DNA of 64,000 bases from Hymenobacter piscis (GTDB lineage: Bacteria > Bacteroidota > Bacteroidia > Cytophagales > Hymenobacteraceae). The notes beneath the pieces are model-generated. The model saw only the letters and a list, made by a program, of their open reading frames with translations. It did not search any database and was not told the DNA's origin. The DNA lies in the NCBI RefSeq assembly GCF_018760735.1, contig NZ_JAHHZN010000003.1:340112-404111 (forward strand), in the 5' to 3' direction. The position numbers and the translations under genes are program-made. Shown piece after piece: positions 45,276 to 55,148 of this stretch; position 1 is the stretch's first letter; each line of letters opens with the position of its first letter.

Positions 45276-47765
45276 ATGGCCGCACTACTACCTTTCCTGC
45301 CCTTGCTTACCCTTCCCTTCCCCCACGTGCTGCCAGCGCCGGCTGCCAGCCCGGCCCACGCCATGCCCGTTAGTAAGGAAACCGAACAGCGGGGCCGCTT
45401 GGCGGGTCAGATTCTGGACTCCCGGGGCGAGCCGCTGGAGGGCGTATCGGTGGCATTGAAAGGCACCTCCCTTGGCACGCTCACCGGCACGGATGGGCGG
45501 TTCCGGCTCTCGGCCCCGGCGGGCTCCTATCAGCTGGTAGTCAGCCGCCTGGGCTACGTTACCCAGGAGCTGGCGGTGGTGGTAGCCGGCGGCCAAACCA
45601 CGGTGCTGCCGACCGTTACGGCCACGGCCGGGCAGCAGCAGCTTCAGGAAGTGACGGTGACGGGCGCGCGCAGCCTCAACGAGCGGCCCGTGGCCATCGG
45701 CAAGCTGCCCATTGCCCCCCTGGATTTGCCCCAGAGCACTTTTACCGTGGAGCGCCAGACCCTGGAGCAGCAGCAGGCCCTGCGCCTGAGCGACGTGCTG
45801 GCCAACGTGAGCGGGGTGTACGTGATGGGCAACACGGGCGGCTACCAGGAAGAAATTGCCGGCCGCGGCTTCTCGTTCGGCAGCAGCAACACGTTCAAGA
45901 ACGGGGTGCGCTACAACAACAGCATCCTGCCCGAAACCAGCTCCCTGGAGCGGCTGGAAGTGCTCAAGGGCAGCACCGCCATCCTCTACGGCAACGTGGC
46001 GGCCGGCGGCGTGCTGAACCTGGTCACCAAAAAGCCCCGCTTCGAGTCGGGCGGCTCCCTGGGCCTGCGCGCGGGTAGCTACGACTTCTACAAACCCACT
46101 CTCGACCTGTACGGGGCCGTAAATGGCAGCACGCACGTAGCCTTCCGGGTAAACGCCACCTACGAAAACAGCCGCAGCTTCCGCCGCGAAGTGCAGGGCG
46201 AGCGGTTTTACGTGAATCCGTCCCTGCTTTTTAAAATCGGAGGCAAAACCGACCTGCTGCTGGAAGGCGACTACCTAAACGACCGCCGCACGCCCGATTT
46301 CGGTATCGGGGCCATCAACTACCGTATTCCGGACGTGCCGCGCAGCCGTTTCCTGAATACCACCTGGGCCAACATCGGCACGGAACAGAAATCGGCCACG
46401 GCTACGCTCACCCACCACCTCAACGATACCTGGCAGGTGCGCGGGGTGGCAGCTTACCAGGGCTTTGGCAACGCGCTGCGCTCGGCTTCCCGCCCCAGCA
46501 ACGTGCGCGACTCCGTAGACGTGTTCAGCGGGGTGGATAAGAGCGGCAAACCCATCAAAATCCTGACCGGCAGCCCGGCCCTCTACGGCAACCTGGTGCG
46601 CAGCCTGCAGGCCAGCGAAACCCAGGAAGACTATTTCCTGGGTCAGCTGGACCTGACCGGCAAAGTGCAGACCGGCCGGCTCAAGCACACCGTGCTGGTC
46701 GGAATGGATGCCGACAAGTACAACACCCGCGCCATTGCCTACAACGCCATCGGCCGCTACGATTCCATCAACGTGTTCAACCCCGGGCAATACGCCGAAA
46801 ACAGCGCCGTGCCCGGCTTCAGCCGCAATACGCGCACCCACTCCTCCGTGCGGCGCGTGGGTGCCTACGTGCAGGATCTGCTCGAAATTACCCCGAAACT
46901 GAAGCTGCTGGCCGGCGTGCGCTACAGCTACCAGGAAACCGGCAGCACCCAGTACGCCTACAAAACGGCGCAGACCACCGACCGGCCCAAGCGCTACGAC
47001 GACGCCTTCTCGCCCCGGGTAGGCCTGGTGTATCAGCCCCTGCAAACGCTGTCGGTTTTTGCTTCCTACGCCAACTCCTTCACCACCAACTCGGGCCAGG
47101 ATAATACCGGCGCGGCCCTGCCGCCCTCCCTGATTGACCAGTACGAGGTGGGCGTGAAGAATGAGCTGTTCAACGGCTTGCTGTCGGCCAACCTGACGGC
47201 CTACCAGATTGTGAACAGCAACCTGGCCCAGACGATTCTGGCCACGGCGCCCAACTACAACGTCAACCTGCCCACGGCCCAGGAGCTGGCCGGCGAGGTC
47301 ACCAGCCGGGGCCTGGAACTGGACGTGCAGAGCAAGCCCGTGCAGGGTTGGTCGGTGCTGGGGGGCTATAGCTACAACCGCACGGCCTACACGAAAAGCA
47401 CTATCTACACCGTGGGCAGCCTGCTGCGCTACAACCCCAACCACACGGCCAACGCCAGCGTGTTCTACACCTTTGACCAGGGCGTACTCAGCGGCCTGCA
47501 ACTGGGGCTGACCACGCTCTACATGGGCGAGCGGCAGGCCGGGCGCAGCACCCGCAGCACCGTGCAGGGCGACAATTTCCGGCTGATTCCGCTCCCGGCC
47601 TACGCCCAACTCGACGCCTCCGTGGGCTACACCTACGACCGGCTGAGCCTGCGCCTGAAGCTCTCCAACGTGCTCAACCAGCTCAGCTACAACGTGCACG
47701 ACGACAACAGCGTGAATCCTATTGCCCCCCGCCAGTTCGCCACCACCCTGGCTTACCGGCTGTGA
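45276..47765 (+). CDS. TonB-dependent siderophore receptor
   Basis: 829 residues. Short signal region (1-29, ending SPAHA), a CarboxypepD_reg domain (about 42-125; GQILDSRGEPLEGVSVALKG, GTDGRFRLSAPAG), plug (130-255; PQSTFTVERQTLEQQ, LSDVLANVSGVYV, IAGRGFSFGSS, ERLEVLKGSTAILYGNVAAGG), and a 22-strand-type barrel to the terminal YRL. The plug words are those of the ferric siderophore class. It imports ferric siderophore through the outer membrane with TonB energy. It precedes a PepSY protein typical of iron uptake, and its promoter holds a palindrome that may be an iron-regulated operator. The stop codon starts a GAGT array. Confidence 0.95.
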   Translation: MAALLPFLPLLTLPFPHVLPAPAASPAHAMPVSKETEQRGRLAGQILDSRGEPLEGVSVALKGTSLGTLTGTDGRFRLSAPAGSYQLVVSRLGYVTQELAVVVAGGQTTVLPTVTATAGQQQLQEVTVTGARSLNERPVAIGKLPIAPLDLPQSTFTVERQTLEQQQALRLSDVLANVSGVYVMGNTGGYQEEIAGRGFSFGSSNTFKNGVRYNNSILPETSSLERLEVLKGSTAILYGNVAAGGVLNLVTKKPRFESGGSLGLRAGSYDFYKPTLDLYGAVNGSTHVAFRVNATYENSRSFRREVQGERFYVNPSLLFKIGGKTDLLLEGDYLNDRRTPDFGIGAINYRIPDVPRSRFLNTTWANIGTEQKSATATLTHHLNDTWQVRGVAAYQGFGNALRSASRPSNVRDSVDVFSGVDKSGKPIKILTGSPALYGNLVRSLQASETQEDYFLGQLDLTGKVQTGRLKHTVLVGMDADKYNTRAIAYNAIGRYDSINVFNPGQYAENSAVPGFSRNTRTHSSVRRVGAYVQDLLEITPKLKLLAGVRYSYQETGSTQYAYKTAQTTDRPKRYDDAFSPRVGLVYQPLQTLSVFASYANSFTTNSGQDNTGAALPPSLIDQYEVGVKNELFNGLLSANLTAYQIVNSNLAQTILATAPNYNVNLPTAQELAGEVTSRGLELDVQSKPVQGWSVLGGYSYNRTAYTKSTIYTVGSLLRYNPNHTANASVFYTFDQGVLSGLQLGLTTLYMGERQAGRSTRSTVQGDNFRLIPLPAYAQLDASVGYTYDRLSLRLKLSNVLNQLSYNVHDDNSVNPIAPRQFATTLAYRL

Positions 47766-47798
47766 GTGAGTGAGTGAGTGAGTGAGTGAGTGAGTGAG
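47763..47798. repeat. Tetramer array (TGAG)9
   Basis: Nine uninterrupted TGAG units beginning with the TGA stop codon of the TonB receptor. Slippage here cannot change the protein because TGA is the first unit. Confidence 0.95.
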
Positions 47799-47872
47799 GC
47801 CATTCCGGGGGTACTGGCTGCAACCAGCCCCCGGAATTTCGCCCGATTTTCCGACCCGCATTTTTTCCGGTT

Positions 47873-49123
47873 ATGACAAATTTTTTCCGCAACGTGCACC
47901 TCTACCTCAGCCTGGCTTCGGGACTGATTATTGCCGTGGTCTGCCTGACCGGGGCCGGGCTGGTGTTTGAAAAGGAACTGGAGCAGGCCTGGCACCCCGC
48001 GCGCTACTTCGTGCCCCCCGCCACCACGCCGGCCCTGCCCCTGGCCCGCCTCCGGCAGGCGGTGCTGGCCCGTAAGCCCGGCGCCAGAATCACGGGCGTG
48101 AAAGTGTACGCCGACCCCACGCGCACCGTGGAATTCAGCCTGGCCGCTACGCCCGGCGAAGCGCCCGGCGCCGCCCGCCCCGCAGGCCCGCGCCGCCCAC
48201 GCGGGGGTGGTCAGGAGGCCGCAGCCAGCGGGGGCCAGGGCAAACCCGCCGGTCAGGGTGGCGGCGGCAAGGGCAACCACGAGGGCGGCCGGGGGCCCAC
48301 GGTGTTTGTGAACCCCTACACGGCGGCCGTAACCGGCGAGCTGAACTACCGCGAAACCGTGTTTTTCACCCTGATGGCCGTGCATCGCGGCATGGTGGGC
48401 GGGCCGGTAGGCAAGCTGGTAGTGGGCGTGAGCACGCTGCTGTTTCTGGTCATCCTCGGTACCGGGCTGGTGCTGTGGTGGCCGGCCACCCGCAAGGCCC
48501 TGCGGCAGCGGCTTCAGGTGAAGTGGGGCAGCGGCTGGAAGCGCCTCAACCACGACCTGCACATTGTGCTGGGCTTCTACTCGGCCCTGTTTCTGTTCGT
48601 GTTTGCCTTTACGGGGCTGGCCTGGTCGTTTGAGTGGTTTAATAAGGGAATTTACGCCGTTACCAACTCGCCCCAGGAGCGCCCCGAGCCGCCCGTATCG
48701 GGTGCTGCCGCAACAGAACCCGGCGCGGCCCTCACGCCCGACGCGGCCCTGACCCGAGCCCGGCAGCTGGCCCCGGCGGCCGTGTACTATGCCCTGCAGC
48801 TGCCCAAGGACGCGGCCGGCAGCATCCGGGTCGCCACGCTCCGGCCCGACGCGGCTTACGACAATGCCACCGACGAACTCTACCTTGACCAGTACAGCGG
48901 CCAGGTGCTGCGCCAGCAAACCTACGAGCAGCGCAACCTGGGTCAGCGGGTGCGGGGCCTGTTCAAGCCCGTGCACACGGGTGCCCTGTTCGGGTGGCCT
49001 TCCAAAATTCTGAGCCTGGTGGTCTGCCTACTGGGCGTCACCTTCCCCATCACCGGCACCGTGCTGTGGCTGAACCGCCTGAAAAAGGCCCGCAAAAAGT
49101 CGGCCCGGCAACTGGTGGCCTAG
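47873..49123 (+). CDS. PepSY-associated transmembrane protein
   Basis: 416 residues, four hydrophobic helices: 8-30 (LYLSLASGLIIAVVCLTGAGLV), about 180-205, about 225-250 and 380-405. Two PepSY-like periplasmic segments lie between; the first carries a Gly/Gln/Lys-rich insertion (GGQEAAASGGQGKPAGQGGG) near 105-140. Family members are reductase-like partners of siderophore receptors thought to release iron in the periplasm (PiuB, FoxB). Its place 107 bases after a siderophore receptor fits that role. Confidence 0.88.
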   Translation: MTNFFRNVHLYLSLASGLIIAVVCLTGAGLVFEKELEQAWHPARYFVPPATTPALPLARLRQAVLARKPGARITGVKVYADPTRTVEFSLAATPGEAPGAARPAGPRRPRGGGQEAAASGGQGKPAGQGGGGKGNHEGGRGPTVFVNPYTAAVTGELNYRETVFFTLMAVHRGMVGGPVGKLVVGVSTLLFLVILGTGLVLWWPATRKALRQRLQVKWGSGWKRLNHDLHIVLGFYSALFLFVFAFTGLAWSFEWFNKGIYAVTNSPQERPEPPVSGAAATEPGAALTPDAALTRARQLAPAAVYYALQLPKDAAGSIRVATLRPDAAYDNATDELYLDQYSGQVLRQQTYEQRNLGQRVRGLFKPVHTGALFGWPSKILSLVVCLLGVTFPITGTVLWLNRLKKARKKSARQLVA

Positions 49124-49253
49124 GCCGGCACCGGCCCATCAGTGCCCCAGACCGGCACGCGGCCTGAGACCTGATAAAAGGCGCTCCACTTCGCCCGCTG
49201 AGACTTGGCGGGACTGGTGGCTTCCCGAAGCCGGACCCAATCGACAGAAAACC

Positions 49254-49290
49254 AACGCGCCGGACCGGTTTGGGCCGGCGCGTTTACTTT
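49254..49290 (+). terminator. Terminator after the PepSY gene
   Basis: AACGCGCCGG and CCGGCGCGTT arms, 11-base loop, then TACTTTTA. It ends only about ten bases before the next start codon, so it may also hide or tune that start. Confidence 0.7.
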
Positions 49291-49300
49291 TACGGCCACT

Positions 49301-50365
49301 ATGCCTGCATCCGCCGCTCAACCCGCCGCCCCCCTCCCGCCGCCCACCCCGCAAAACCGCCTGCTGGCCCTGCTGGGCCGCGCCGGCCTGCTCGATTGGT
49401 TTCTGCCGGCCCTGGCGGGCGTGGTGGCCCTGGCCTATCTGGTGCCCGAAGTAGGCAGTAAAACCAGTCCGCTGCCCTGGAAAGTATTCACCACGGGCGG
49501 GGTAATGCTGGTATTCTTCTTCTACGGTCTGCGCCTGAGCCTGGCAAAACTGCGCGACGGTACCCGCAACTGGCGCCTGCATTTGGTGGTGCAGCTCACC
49601 ACGTTTGTACTGTTTCCGCTGCTGGCCCTGGCGGCGCGGCCCTTGTTCGGGAGCGAGCAGGGCCGGCTGCTGTGGCAGAGTATATTCTTTCTGTGCACTC
49701 TGCCGAGCACGGTTTCCACCTCGGTAGTCATGGTGAGCATGGCTCGGGGCAACGTGCCGGCGGCCATTTTCAACGCCAGCATCAGCAGCCTGGCCGGCAT
49801 TGTGCTCACCCCGCTCTGGGTGCGGGCCGTGCTGCACACTGGCTCCGATTCCGACCTGAGCGGGCTGGCCCTGAGTCTGGCCTGGCAGGTGGTGCTGCCG
49901 GTGGCGGCCGGCATGCTGCTCAACGGCCGGTTCGGAACGTGGGCGGAGGCCAACAAGAGCCGCCTGCGTATTCTGGATCAGGTCATTATCCTGAGCATCG
50001 TGTACACCTCCTTCTGCGAGTCGTTTGCCGAGGGTATTTTTCGCAGTTTCGCCCCCACTACCGTGGCCGGGCTGGCCGTGGGCATGGTAGGGCTGTACTT
50101 CCTCGTGTTCGGACTGGTAGCGGGCCTGAGCCGGCTGCTGGGTTTCTCGGCGGCCGACCGCACGGTGGCTATTTTCTGCGGCTCCAAGAAGTCGTTGGTC
50201 CACGGCAGCGTGATGGCTAGTCTGCTGTTTCCGGCCGCGGCCGCTACCGGGGCGCTGCTGCTGCCCCTCATGCTCTACCACGCCCTCCAGATTGTGCTGG
50301 CCAGCGTGATGGCGCAGCGGTTCGGGCGGCAGGCCGCGGCGGACTCCGCGCCGGCCCCCGGATAG
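49301..50365 (+). CDS. SBF-like (bile acid:sodium symporter type) transporter
   Basis: 354 residues from ATG 49301, about ten helices. GGVMLVFFFYGLRLSLAKLRDG, CTLPSTVSTSVVMVSMARGNVPAAIFNASISSLAGIVLTPLWV and FCGSKKSLVHGSVMASLLFP match the SBF_like (YfeH) branch of the bile acid:sodium symporter superfamily. Substrates of this branch are unknown. The start lies very close to a terminator stem, so either the mRNA begins at a promoter hidden in that stem or translation couples to upstream read-through. Confidence 0.9.
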   Translation: MPASAAQPAAPLPPPTPQNRLLALLGRAGLLDWFLPALAGVVALAYLVPEVGSKTSPLPWKVFTTGGVMLVFFFYGLRLSLAKLRDGTRNWRLHLVVQLTTFVLFPLLALAARPLFGSEQGRLLWQSIFFLCTLPSTVSTSVVMVSMARGNVPAAIFNASISSLAGIVLTPLWVRAVLHTGSDSDLSGLALSLAWQVVLPVAAGMLLNGRFGTWAEANKSRLRILDQVIILSIVYTSFCESFAEGIFRSFAPTTVAGLAVGMVGLYFLVFGLVAGLSRLLGFSAADRTVAIFCGSKKSLVHGSVMASLLFPAAAATGALLLPLMLYHALQIVLASVMAQRFGRQAAADSAPAPG

Positions 50366-50495
50366 ACTTTTTCGGGGATGCCGCGCCTCCCGGCCGGCCG
50401 GGCCGGCCGCCGGATTTGGCCCGGGCTACTGCTGATTTCTCGGCCTTCTCCCCTATCTTTAAGTTTGTTTTCTGTCCTGACCCCTACTTCCCGGC

Positions 50496-50945
50496 ATGAA
50501 AAAACTTCTTCTCACTTTTGCCCTATTTCTAGCGGTGGCGGCCGGGGCGCTGGCCCAGTCCGCCACCCAGAAAGTGTACGCGGCCGTGGTCAAGAATAAG
50601 CCCGCCGAGGTGGATGCCCTGCTCGCGGCCGGGGCCGATGCCAACGCCGCCGTGGAAATGATGCCCGGTTTCCCGACAACCTTTCTGGTGCTGGCCGCCG
50701 GCAACGGCCACCTCGACGTGGTGAAGGCCCTGCTCAAAAACAAGGCACAAATCGACAAAACCGACTCCTTCGGCATGACGCCGCTCATGGCCGCCGCCGC
50801 CAATGGCAGCCCCGATGTGGTGGAGTTTCTGCTGGCCAGCGGCGCCAACCCCAAAGCCCGGGACAAGGACGGCAAAGACGTCATGGCCGCCGCCAAAGAA
50901 GGCGAAAACGCCGACGTCATCAAGCTGATTAAGGCCAAGCTTTGA
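50496..50945 (+). CDS. Exported ankyrin-repeat protein
   Basis: 149 residues. Signal peptide 1-20 (ends ALAQ). Three to four ankyrin repeats follow: VDALLAAGADANAAV, then TFLVLAAGNGHLDVVKALLKNKAQID, TPLMAAAANGSPDVVEFLLASGANPKARD and VMAAAKEGENADVIKLIKAKL. Periplasmic ankyrin proteins mediate protein contacts; the partner here is not known. A TATCTTTA box at 50454-50461 may be the -7 element. Confidence 0.88.
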   Translation: MKKLLLTFALFLAVAAGALAQSATQKVYAAVVKNKPAEVDALLAAGADANAAVEMMPGFPTTFLVLAAGNGHLDVVKALLKNKAQIDKTDSFGMTPLMAAAANGSPDVVEFLLASGANPKARDKDGKDVMAAAKEGENADVIKLIKAKL

Positions 50946-51075
50946 TTAATGTGGATGGAATGTGAAAATGTGGATGGAATGTGCAAATGTGGGTGGAATG
51001 TGAAAAATGTAGTGGAGATAATTTCCTGCATATTTTTCACATTCCACCCACATTTGCACATTCCGCCCACATTAT
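50946..51075. repeat. Inverted AATGTG/CACATT array
   Basis: Left: four to five GGAATGTG/AAATGTGG words (GGATGGAATGTGAAAATGTG region). Right: the complement (CACATTCCACCCACATTTGC region). It fills the gap between two convergent genes and forms a long imperfect hairpin that might serve as a terminator. Confidence 0.88.
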
Positions 51076-51082
51076 AAAAAAT

Positions 51083-53728
51083 CTATTCATAGCCGCGGTA
51101 ACGGAGCAGGCGCACGATGAGGCCGGTCCAGCCGGTTTGGTGGCTGGCGCCGAGGCCCCGGCCGGTGTCGCCGTGGAAGTACTCGTGGAAGAGCAGGTTG
51201 TCCTGGAAGTGGGGGTCGGTCTGGAGGAGCTCGTCGTGGGCGAAAGCCGGGCGGCGGCCGTTTTCGTCCTTGAGAAACAGGCGGGTAAGGCGGCCCGACA
51301 GGGCTTCGGCAATCTGGTTGAGCGTGTGCATCTGGCCCGAGCCGGTGGGGTACTCGCACTGGAAGGCGTCGCCGTAGTAGGCGTGGAAGCGCTGCAACGA
51401 CTCGATGATGAGGTAGTTGATGGGAAACCAGATGGGGCCGCGCCAGTTGCTGTTGCCCCCGAACATGCTGCTCTCGGCCTCGCCGGGCACGTACTGCACC
51501 GTGAAATCGGTTTCCGGCGTGCTGTACACGTAGGGGTGCTCCAGGTGGTAGCGCGACATGGCCCGGATGCCGTAGTCGGAGAGGAACTCGGTTTCGTCGA
51601 GCATGCGCCGGAGCAGGGCGCGCAGGCGGGAGCGGCGCAGCAAACTCAGCAGGTGGCGGGTTTCCTTGCCCTGCTCGCGCCAGCGCGACACGAGTTGGGC
51701 CAGGTGAGGCCGGTTTTCGAGCAGCCAGCGGGCCCGCTCCGTGAAGTCGGGCAGGGAGTTAAGCAACTGCTCATCAATAACTTCCACCGCAAACAGCGGA
51801 ATCAGGCCTACGATGGAGCGTACCTTGAGCTTGGTGCGGGCATCGTCGGGGGTGTGGAGCACGTCGTAGTAGAACTGGTCTTCCTCGTCCCAGAGGTTGA
51901 ACTGCCCGTCGCCGCCCCGGGTCATGGCGTCGGCGATGTAGAGGAAGTGCTCGAAGAACTTGCCCGCCATTTCCTGGTACACCGAGTTGTGGGCGGCCAG
52001 CTCCATGGCCATGCGCATCATGTTGAGGGCAAACATGGCCATCCAGCTCGTGCCGTCCGACTGCTCGATGTGGCCGCCGGTGGGCAGCGGGGCAGAGCGG
52101 TCGAACACGCCGATGTTATCGAGGCCCAGGAAGCCCCCCTCAAACACGTTCCGCTCGCTCTTGTCCTTGCGGTTGACCCACCAGGTGAAGTTGAGCGACA
52201 GTTTATGGAACACGGCTTCGAGAAAGGCCGTGTCGCCGTAGCCGTTGAGCTTTTTGTCCATCTGGTACACCCGCCAGGTGGCCCAGGCGTGCACCGGCGG
52301 GTTCACGTCGTTGAGGTTCCACTCGTAGGCCGGCAGCTGCCCGCTGGGGTGCATGTACCAATCGCGGCAGAGCAGGCGGAGCTGGTTTTTGGCGAATTCG
52401 GCATCCACCATGGCCAGCGGAATGCAGTGGAAGGCCAAATCCCAGGCCGCGTACCAGGGGTACTCCCACTTGTCGGGCATCGAGATGATGTCCTGGTTGT
52501 GCAGGTGGCGCCAGTTGCTGTTGCGGCCCTTGCGGCGGCGGGCCGGCAGGCGGGGCTGGGCCGGGTCGCCGTCGAGCCACTGGGTCACGTCGTAGTAGTA
52601 GAACTGCTTGCTCCAGAGCATGCCGGCGAAGGCCTGACGCTGCACGTTGCGGGCGTCGGCGCTGGCGGGCAGGTCTTCCTGCATGCACTCGTAGAACGCA
52701 TCGGCCTCCTGGCGGCGAAGGGTCAGCAGCTCGTCGGCATCGGCAAACGGCTGCTCCAGCGCCTCCCGGCTCAGGCGCAGCTGCACCGTGGCCGACTCGC
52801 CCGGCCCGATATCGAGGCGGTGGGAAGCGGCCATTTTGGTGCCCCGGCGGGCCGGGTTCACGGCCGTCACGTCGCCCTCCACCACGTAGTCGTTGATGCC
52901 GTCCTTGAAGTAGCGGCCCGCGCCCTTGCTCGGGGCCGGGTCGCCGGTGCGGTGGTAGTTGGTGTCGTTGTCGCAGAACAGCAGCTCGGCGGGCTGGTCG
53001 GCGTAGATGTGGTACTGGCCCAGCAGCTCGTGCTCGGCCAGGGCCGCGGCGGGGCCGGTGGCGCGCAGCACGGGGCAGGCCGGGGCATTTTCGTGGCCCC
53101 AGGCCCAGGTGTTGCGGAACCAGAGCTGGGGCAGCACGTGCAGCGGGGCCGCCTCGGGGCCGCGGTTGTGGGCCGTAATGCGCAGCAGCACGTCGTCGGC
53201 CCCGGCCTTGGCGTACTCAATGAACACATCGAAGTAGCGGCCCTCGTTGAAAATCCCGGTATCGAGCAGCTCAAACTCATCTTCCTGGCGGGACCGGGCG
53301 GCGTTTTCGCGGGTCAGCTGCTCGTACGGAAACTCCTGCTGGGGATACTTGTACAGCATCCGCATGTAGCTATGCGTGGGCGTGCTGTCGAGGTAGTAGT
53401 AGAGCTCCTTCACGTCCTCGCCGTGGTTGCCCTGGCCGTTGGTGAGCCCGAACAGGCGCTCCTTGAGCAGCTCGTCCTGGCCGTTCCAGAGGCCCACGGC
53501 CAGGCACAGGTGCTGGGCGTTGTCGCAGATGCCGCCCAACCCTTCCTCGCCCCAGCGGTAGGCGTAGCTGCGGGCCAGGTCGTGGGGCAGGTAGTTCCAG
53601 GCGTTGCCGTCGGGGCTGTAATCCTCGCGCACCGTACCCCACTGGCGCTCGGTGAGGTAGGGACCGAATTTCTTCCAGTCGGCGGTCAGGGCGTTGGCTT
53701 CGGCCAGGCGGAGTTGTTCTTGCGTCAT
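51083..53728 (-). CDS. GH63-like glucosidase (MGH1 domain)
   Basis: 881 residues from ATG 53728, no signal peptide. ERQWGTVREDYSPDGNAWNYLPHDLARSYAYRWGEEG opens the family; the barrel holds WDLAFHCIPLAMVDAEFAK, GQLPAYEWNLNDVNPPVHAWATW, GGFLGLDNIGVFDRS, SDGTSWMAMF and NSNWRGPIWFPINYL. These are features of GH63-type alpha-glucosidases and related mannosylglycerate or glucosylglycerate hydrolases. A cytoplasmic enzyme acting on an alpha-linked glucoside or solute is likely; the exact substrate is open. The gene is monocistronic. Confidence 0.9.
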   Translation of the reverse strand: MTQEQLRLAEANALTADWKKFGPYLTERQWGTVREDYSPDGNAWNYLPHDLARSYAYRWGEEGLGGICDNAQHLCLAVGLWNGQDELLKERLFGLTNGQGNHGEDVKELYYYLDSTPTHSYMRMLYKYPQQEFPYEQLTRENAARSRQEDEFELLDTGIFNEGRYFDVFIEYAKAGADDVLLRITAHNRGPEAAPLHVLPQLWFRNTWAWGHENAPACPVLRATGPAAALAEHELLGQYHIYADQPAELLFCDNDTNYHRTGDPAPSKGAGRYFKDGINDYVVEGDVTAVNPARRGTKMAASHRLDIGPGESATVQLRLSREALEQPFADADELLTLRRQEADAFYECMQEDLPASADARNVQRQAFAGMLWSKQFYYYDVTQWLDGDPAQPRLPARRRKGRNSNWRHLHNQDIISMPDKWEYPWYAAWDLAFHCIPLAMVDAEFAKNQLRLLCRDWYMHPSGQLPAYEWNLNDVNPPVHAWATWRVYQMDKKLNGYGDTAFLEAVFHKLSLNFTWWVNRKDKSERNVFEGGFLGLDNIGVFDRSAPLPTGGHIEQSDGTSWMAMFALNMMRMAMELAAHNSVYQEMAGKFFEHFLYIADAMTRGGDGQFNLWDEEDQFYYDVLHTPDDARTKLKVRSIVGLIPLFAVEVIDEQLLNSLPDFTERARWLLENRPHLAQLVSRWREQGKETRHLLSLLRRSRLRALLRRMLDETEFLSDYGIRAMSRYHLEHPYVYSTPETDFTVQYVPGEAESSMFGGNSNWRGPIWFPINYLIIESLQRFHAYYGDAFQCEYPTGSGQMHTLNQIAEALSGRLTRLFLKDENGRRPAFAHDELLQTDPHFQDNLLFHEYFHGDTGRGLGASHQTGWTGLIVRLLRYRGYE

Positions 53729-53804
53729 AAAAAGGAGGGGCGTCGGGGGTGTGCGCCCGGCGCCGGGACCCGGCCATGCGGTCTGGTAGAATCGACAAAG
53801 GTAG

Positions 53805-53986
53805 GCTTCCGTTGTCAGTTATCAGTTGCCAGTTATCAGCCGTTGGTTGCTAGTTGCCAATTGTTGGTAAATAGAACACCACTCCGACCGGAACCCAGGC
53901 ACTTGCTAAGGCATACTGGCGCCAGCTTGGCCAGCAAGACTTCCGCCAGTGTACCAACTGGCAACTGATAACTGACAACCCACAAC
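53805..53986. repeat. Heptamer palindrome (CAGTTAT/CAGTTGC)n
   Basis: Left: CAGTTAT CAGTTGC CAGTTAT and looser words; right: CAACTGGCAACTGATAACTG. The middle (53870-53950) has no REP core and shows weak symmetry only. It borders the stop codon of the sterol-desaturase-like gene. Confidence 0.8.
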
Positions 53987-54862
53987 TCACTCCGCCAGCG
54001 CCGTAGCCGGCCCGGCGTACTCAGGATGTTCGGGCACGGAGCCGTCGGGGCGGGCCCAGGCGTCCTGGGGTTCGAGGGGCAGCTGCAGCAGGCGGGGAAC
54101 GGTCTGGCCGGCCGGGTCGGCGTAGGCGGGTACGCCGATGATGAGCTCCTGCTGGGGCACATTCAGGCGCAGGGTGCGGTGGAGCCGGTCCCAGAGCGTG
54201 AGCACGACGCCAAAGTTGCTCTGCGTTTCGCGCTCGACCATGGAGTGGTGAATGCCGTGGGCCCGGGGCGTGACCATGAACGGAGCCAGGCGGCGCTCCA
54301 CCGCGTAAGGCAACTCCAGGTTGGTGTGGTGGAAGGCGGTGCAGGCTTCAAACACCACCTCGAAGCCCAGGGCCGTGCTGCCACGCACCCCCAGCAGGGC
54401 CGCCAGGCCGGCCCGGTACGGAATGCTGGCCAGCATCTCGCCGAAGTGAAACCGCCAGGCCGTAGTCAGGTCCATGTCCAGGTCGCAGTGGTGCACGCGG
54501 TGGAAGCGCCAGAGCAGCGGGGAGTGCAGCAGCCGGTGCCAGCTGTAGCCCAGGTAATCGAGCAGCAGCACCTCGGCCAGCGTGCGGACCGGCTCGGGCA
54601 GGCGCGAAAAAGGCGGGCGGTACGGGGCCATGAGCTGGCCCAGGCCCACCATGGCGGGCAGCAGCGTCAGGCGCATGGCCGGCAGCGAGGGCGCGGCCAC
54701 CAGCACGTTGCGCACCCACCGCTCAGGGCGGGGCCGGGTGCGCCGCCGCAGCGGCCGGCGGGTTTCGAGCAGCAGCAGGCCCAGGCCCACGGCGGCCAGC
54801 ACGGGCGTACCCCAGGTATCAAAACGCTTGAGCAAGGGATGAGAAATGGGAAGCCAGCTCAT
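53987..54862 (-). CDS. Sterol desaturase / fatty acid hydroxylase family protein
   Basis: 291 residues from ATG 54862. Hydrophobic helices near 20-32, 55-75 and 140-175. The di-iron histidine boxes are complete: HRLLH (109-113), HRVHH (121-125), AFHHTN (177-181) and HGIHH (202-206). The superfamily hydroxylates or desaturates sterols, fatty acids, ceramides and carotenoids at the membrane with O2. A sphingolipid or fatty acid substrate is plausible in this group. It lies 287 bases after the SDR gene on the same strand; 54863-55148 contains no gene and only fragments of repeat words. Confidence 0.92.
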   Translation of the reverse strand: MSWLPISHPLLKRFDTWGTPVLAAVGLGLLLLETRRPLRRRTRPRPERWVRNVLVAAPSLPAMRLTLLPAMVGLGQLMAPYRPPFSRLPEPVRTLAEVLLLDYLGYSWHRLLHSPLLWRFHRVHHCDLDMDLTTAWRFHFGEMLASIPYRAGLAALLGVRGSTALGFEVVFEACTAFHHTNLELPYAVERRLAPFMVTPRAHGIHHSMVERETQSNFGVVLTLWDRLHRTLRLNVPQQELIIGVPAYADPAGQTVPRLLQLPLEPQDAWARPDGSVPEHPEYAGPATALAE

Positions 54863-55148
54863 ACAGTAGTTGTCGGTTGGTGGTGGGTAGTTGCCAGTAG
54901 CTGCTAGATGAACGTCAGTTTTCAGAAAAAGGACGAAACCGGGCATCTACCAGTGCTTTTATGCACGACAGGCTTGGCGCGGGGCCGAAGAATCCTGTCA
55001 GGCCGACCAGAGGCCGTGCGTAAGACTGGTACTCCGGGAACAGCTCCGGGACTCTGCTCAGCATCGGGTCCGGTTCCCGGCAGTCGGCAGCTGACCAGCC
55101 CGACGCGGCTGGTAGCGGTTGCGCAGTAGGCGGATTCCCGCAGCGGCT

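Noticed and set aside
49254..49300. Riboswitch before the SBF-like gene
   Set aside because: Only a simple stem-loop with a weak T run is seen; no conserved aptamer elements could be recognised.
50981..53968. A 995-codon frame on the plus strand opposite the GH63-like gene
   Set aside because: Composition is dominated by Gly, Val, His, Ala and Gln with no motif, typical of the antisense frame of a GC-rich gene; the minus-strand frame has a full glycosidase domain.
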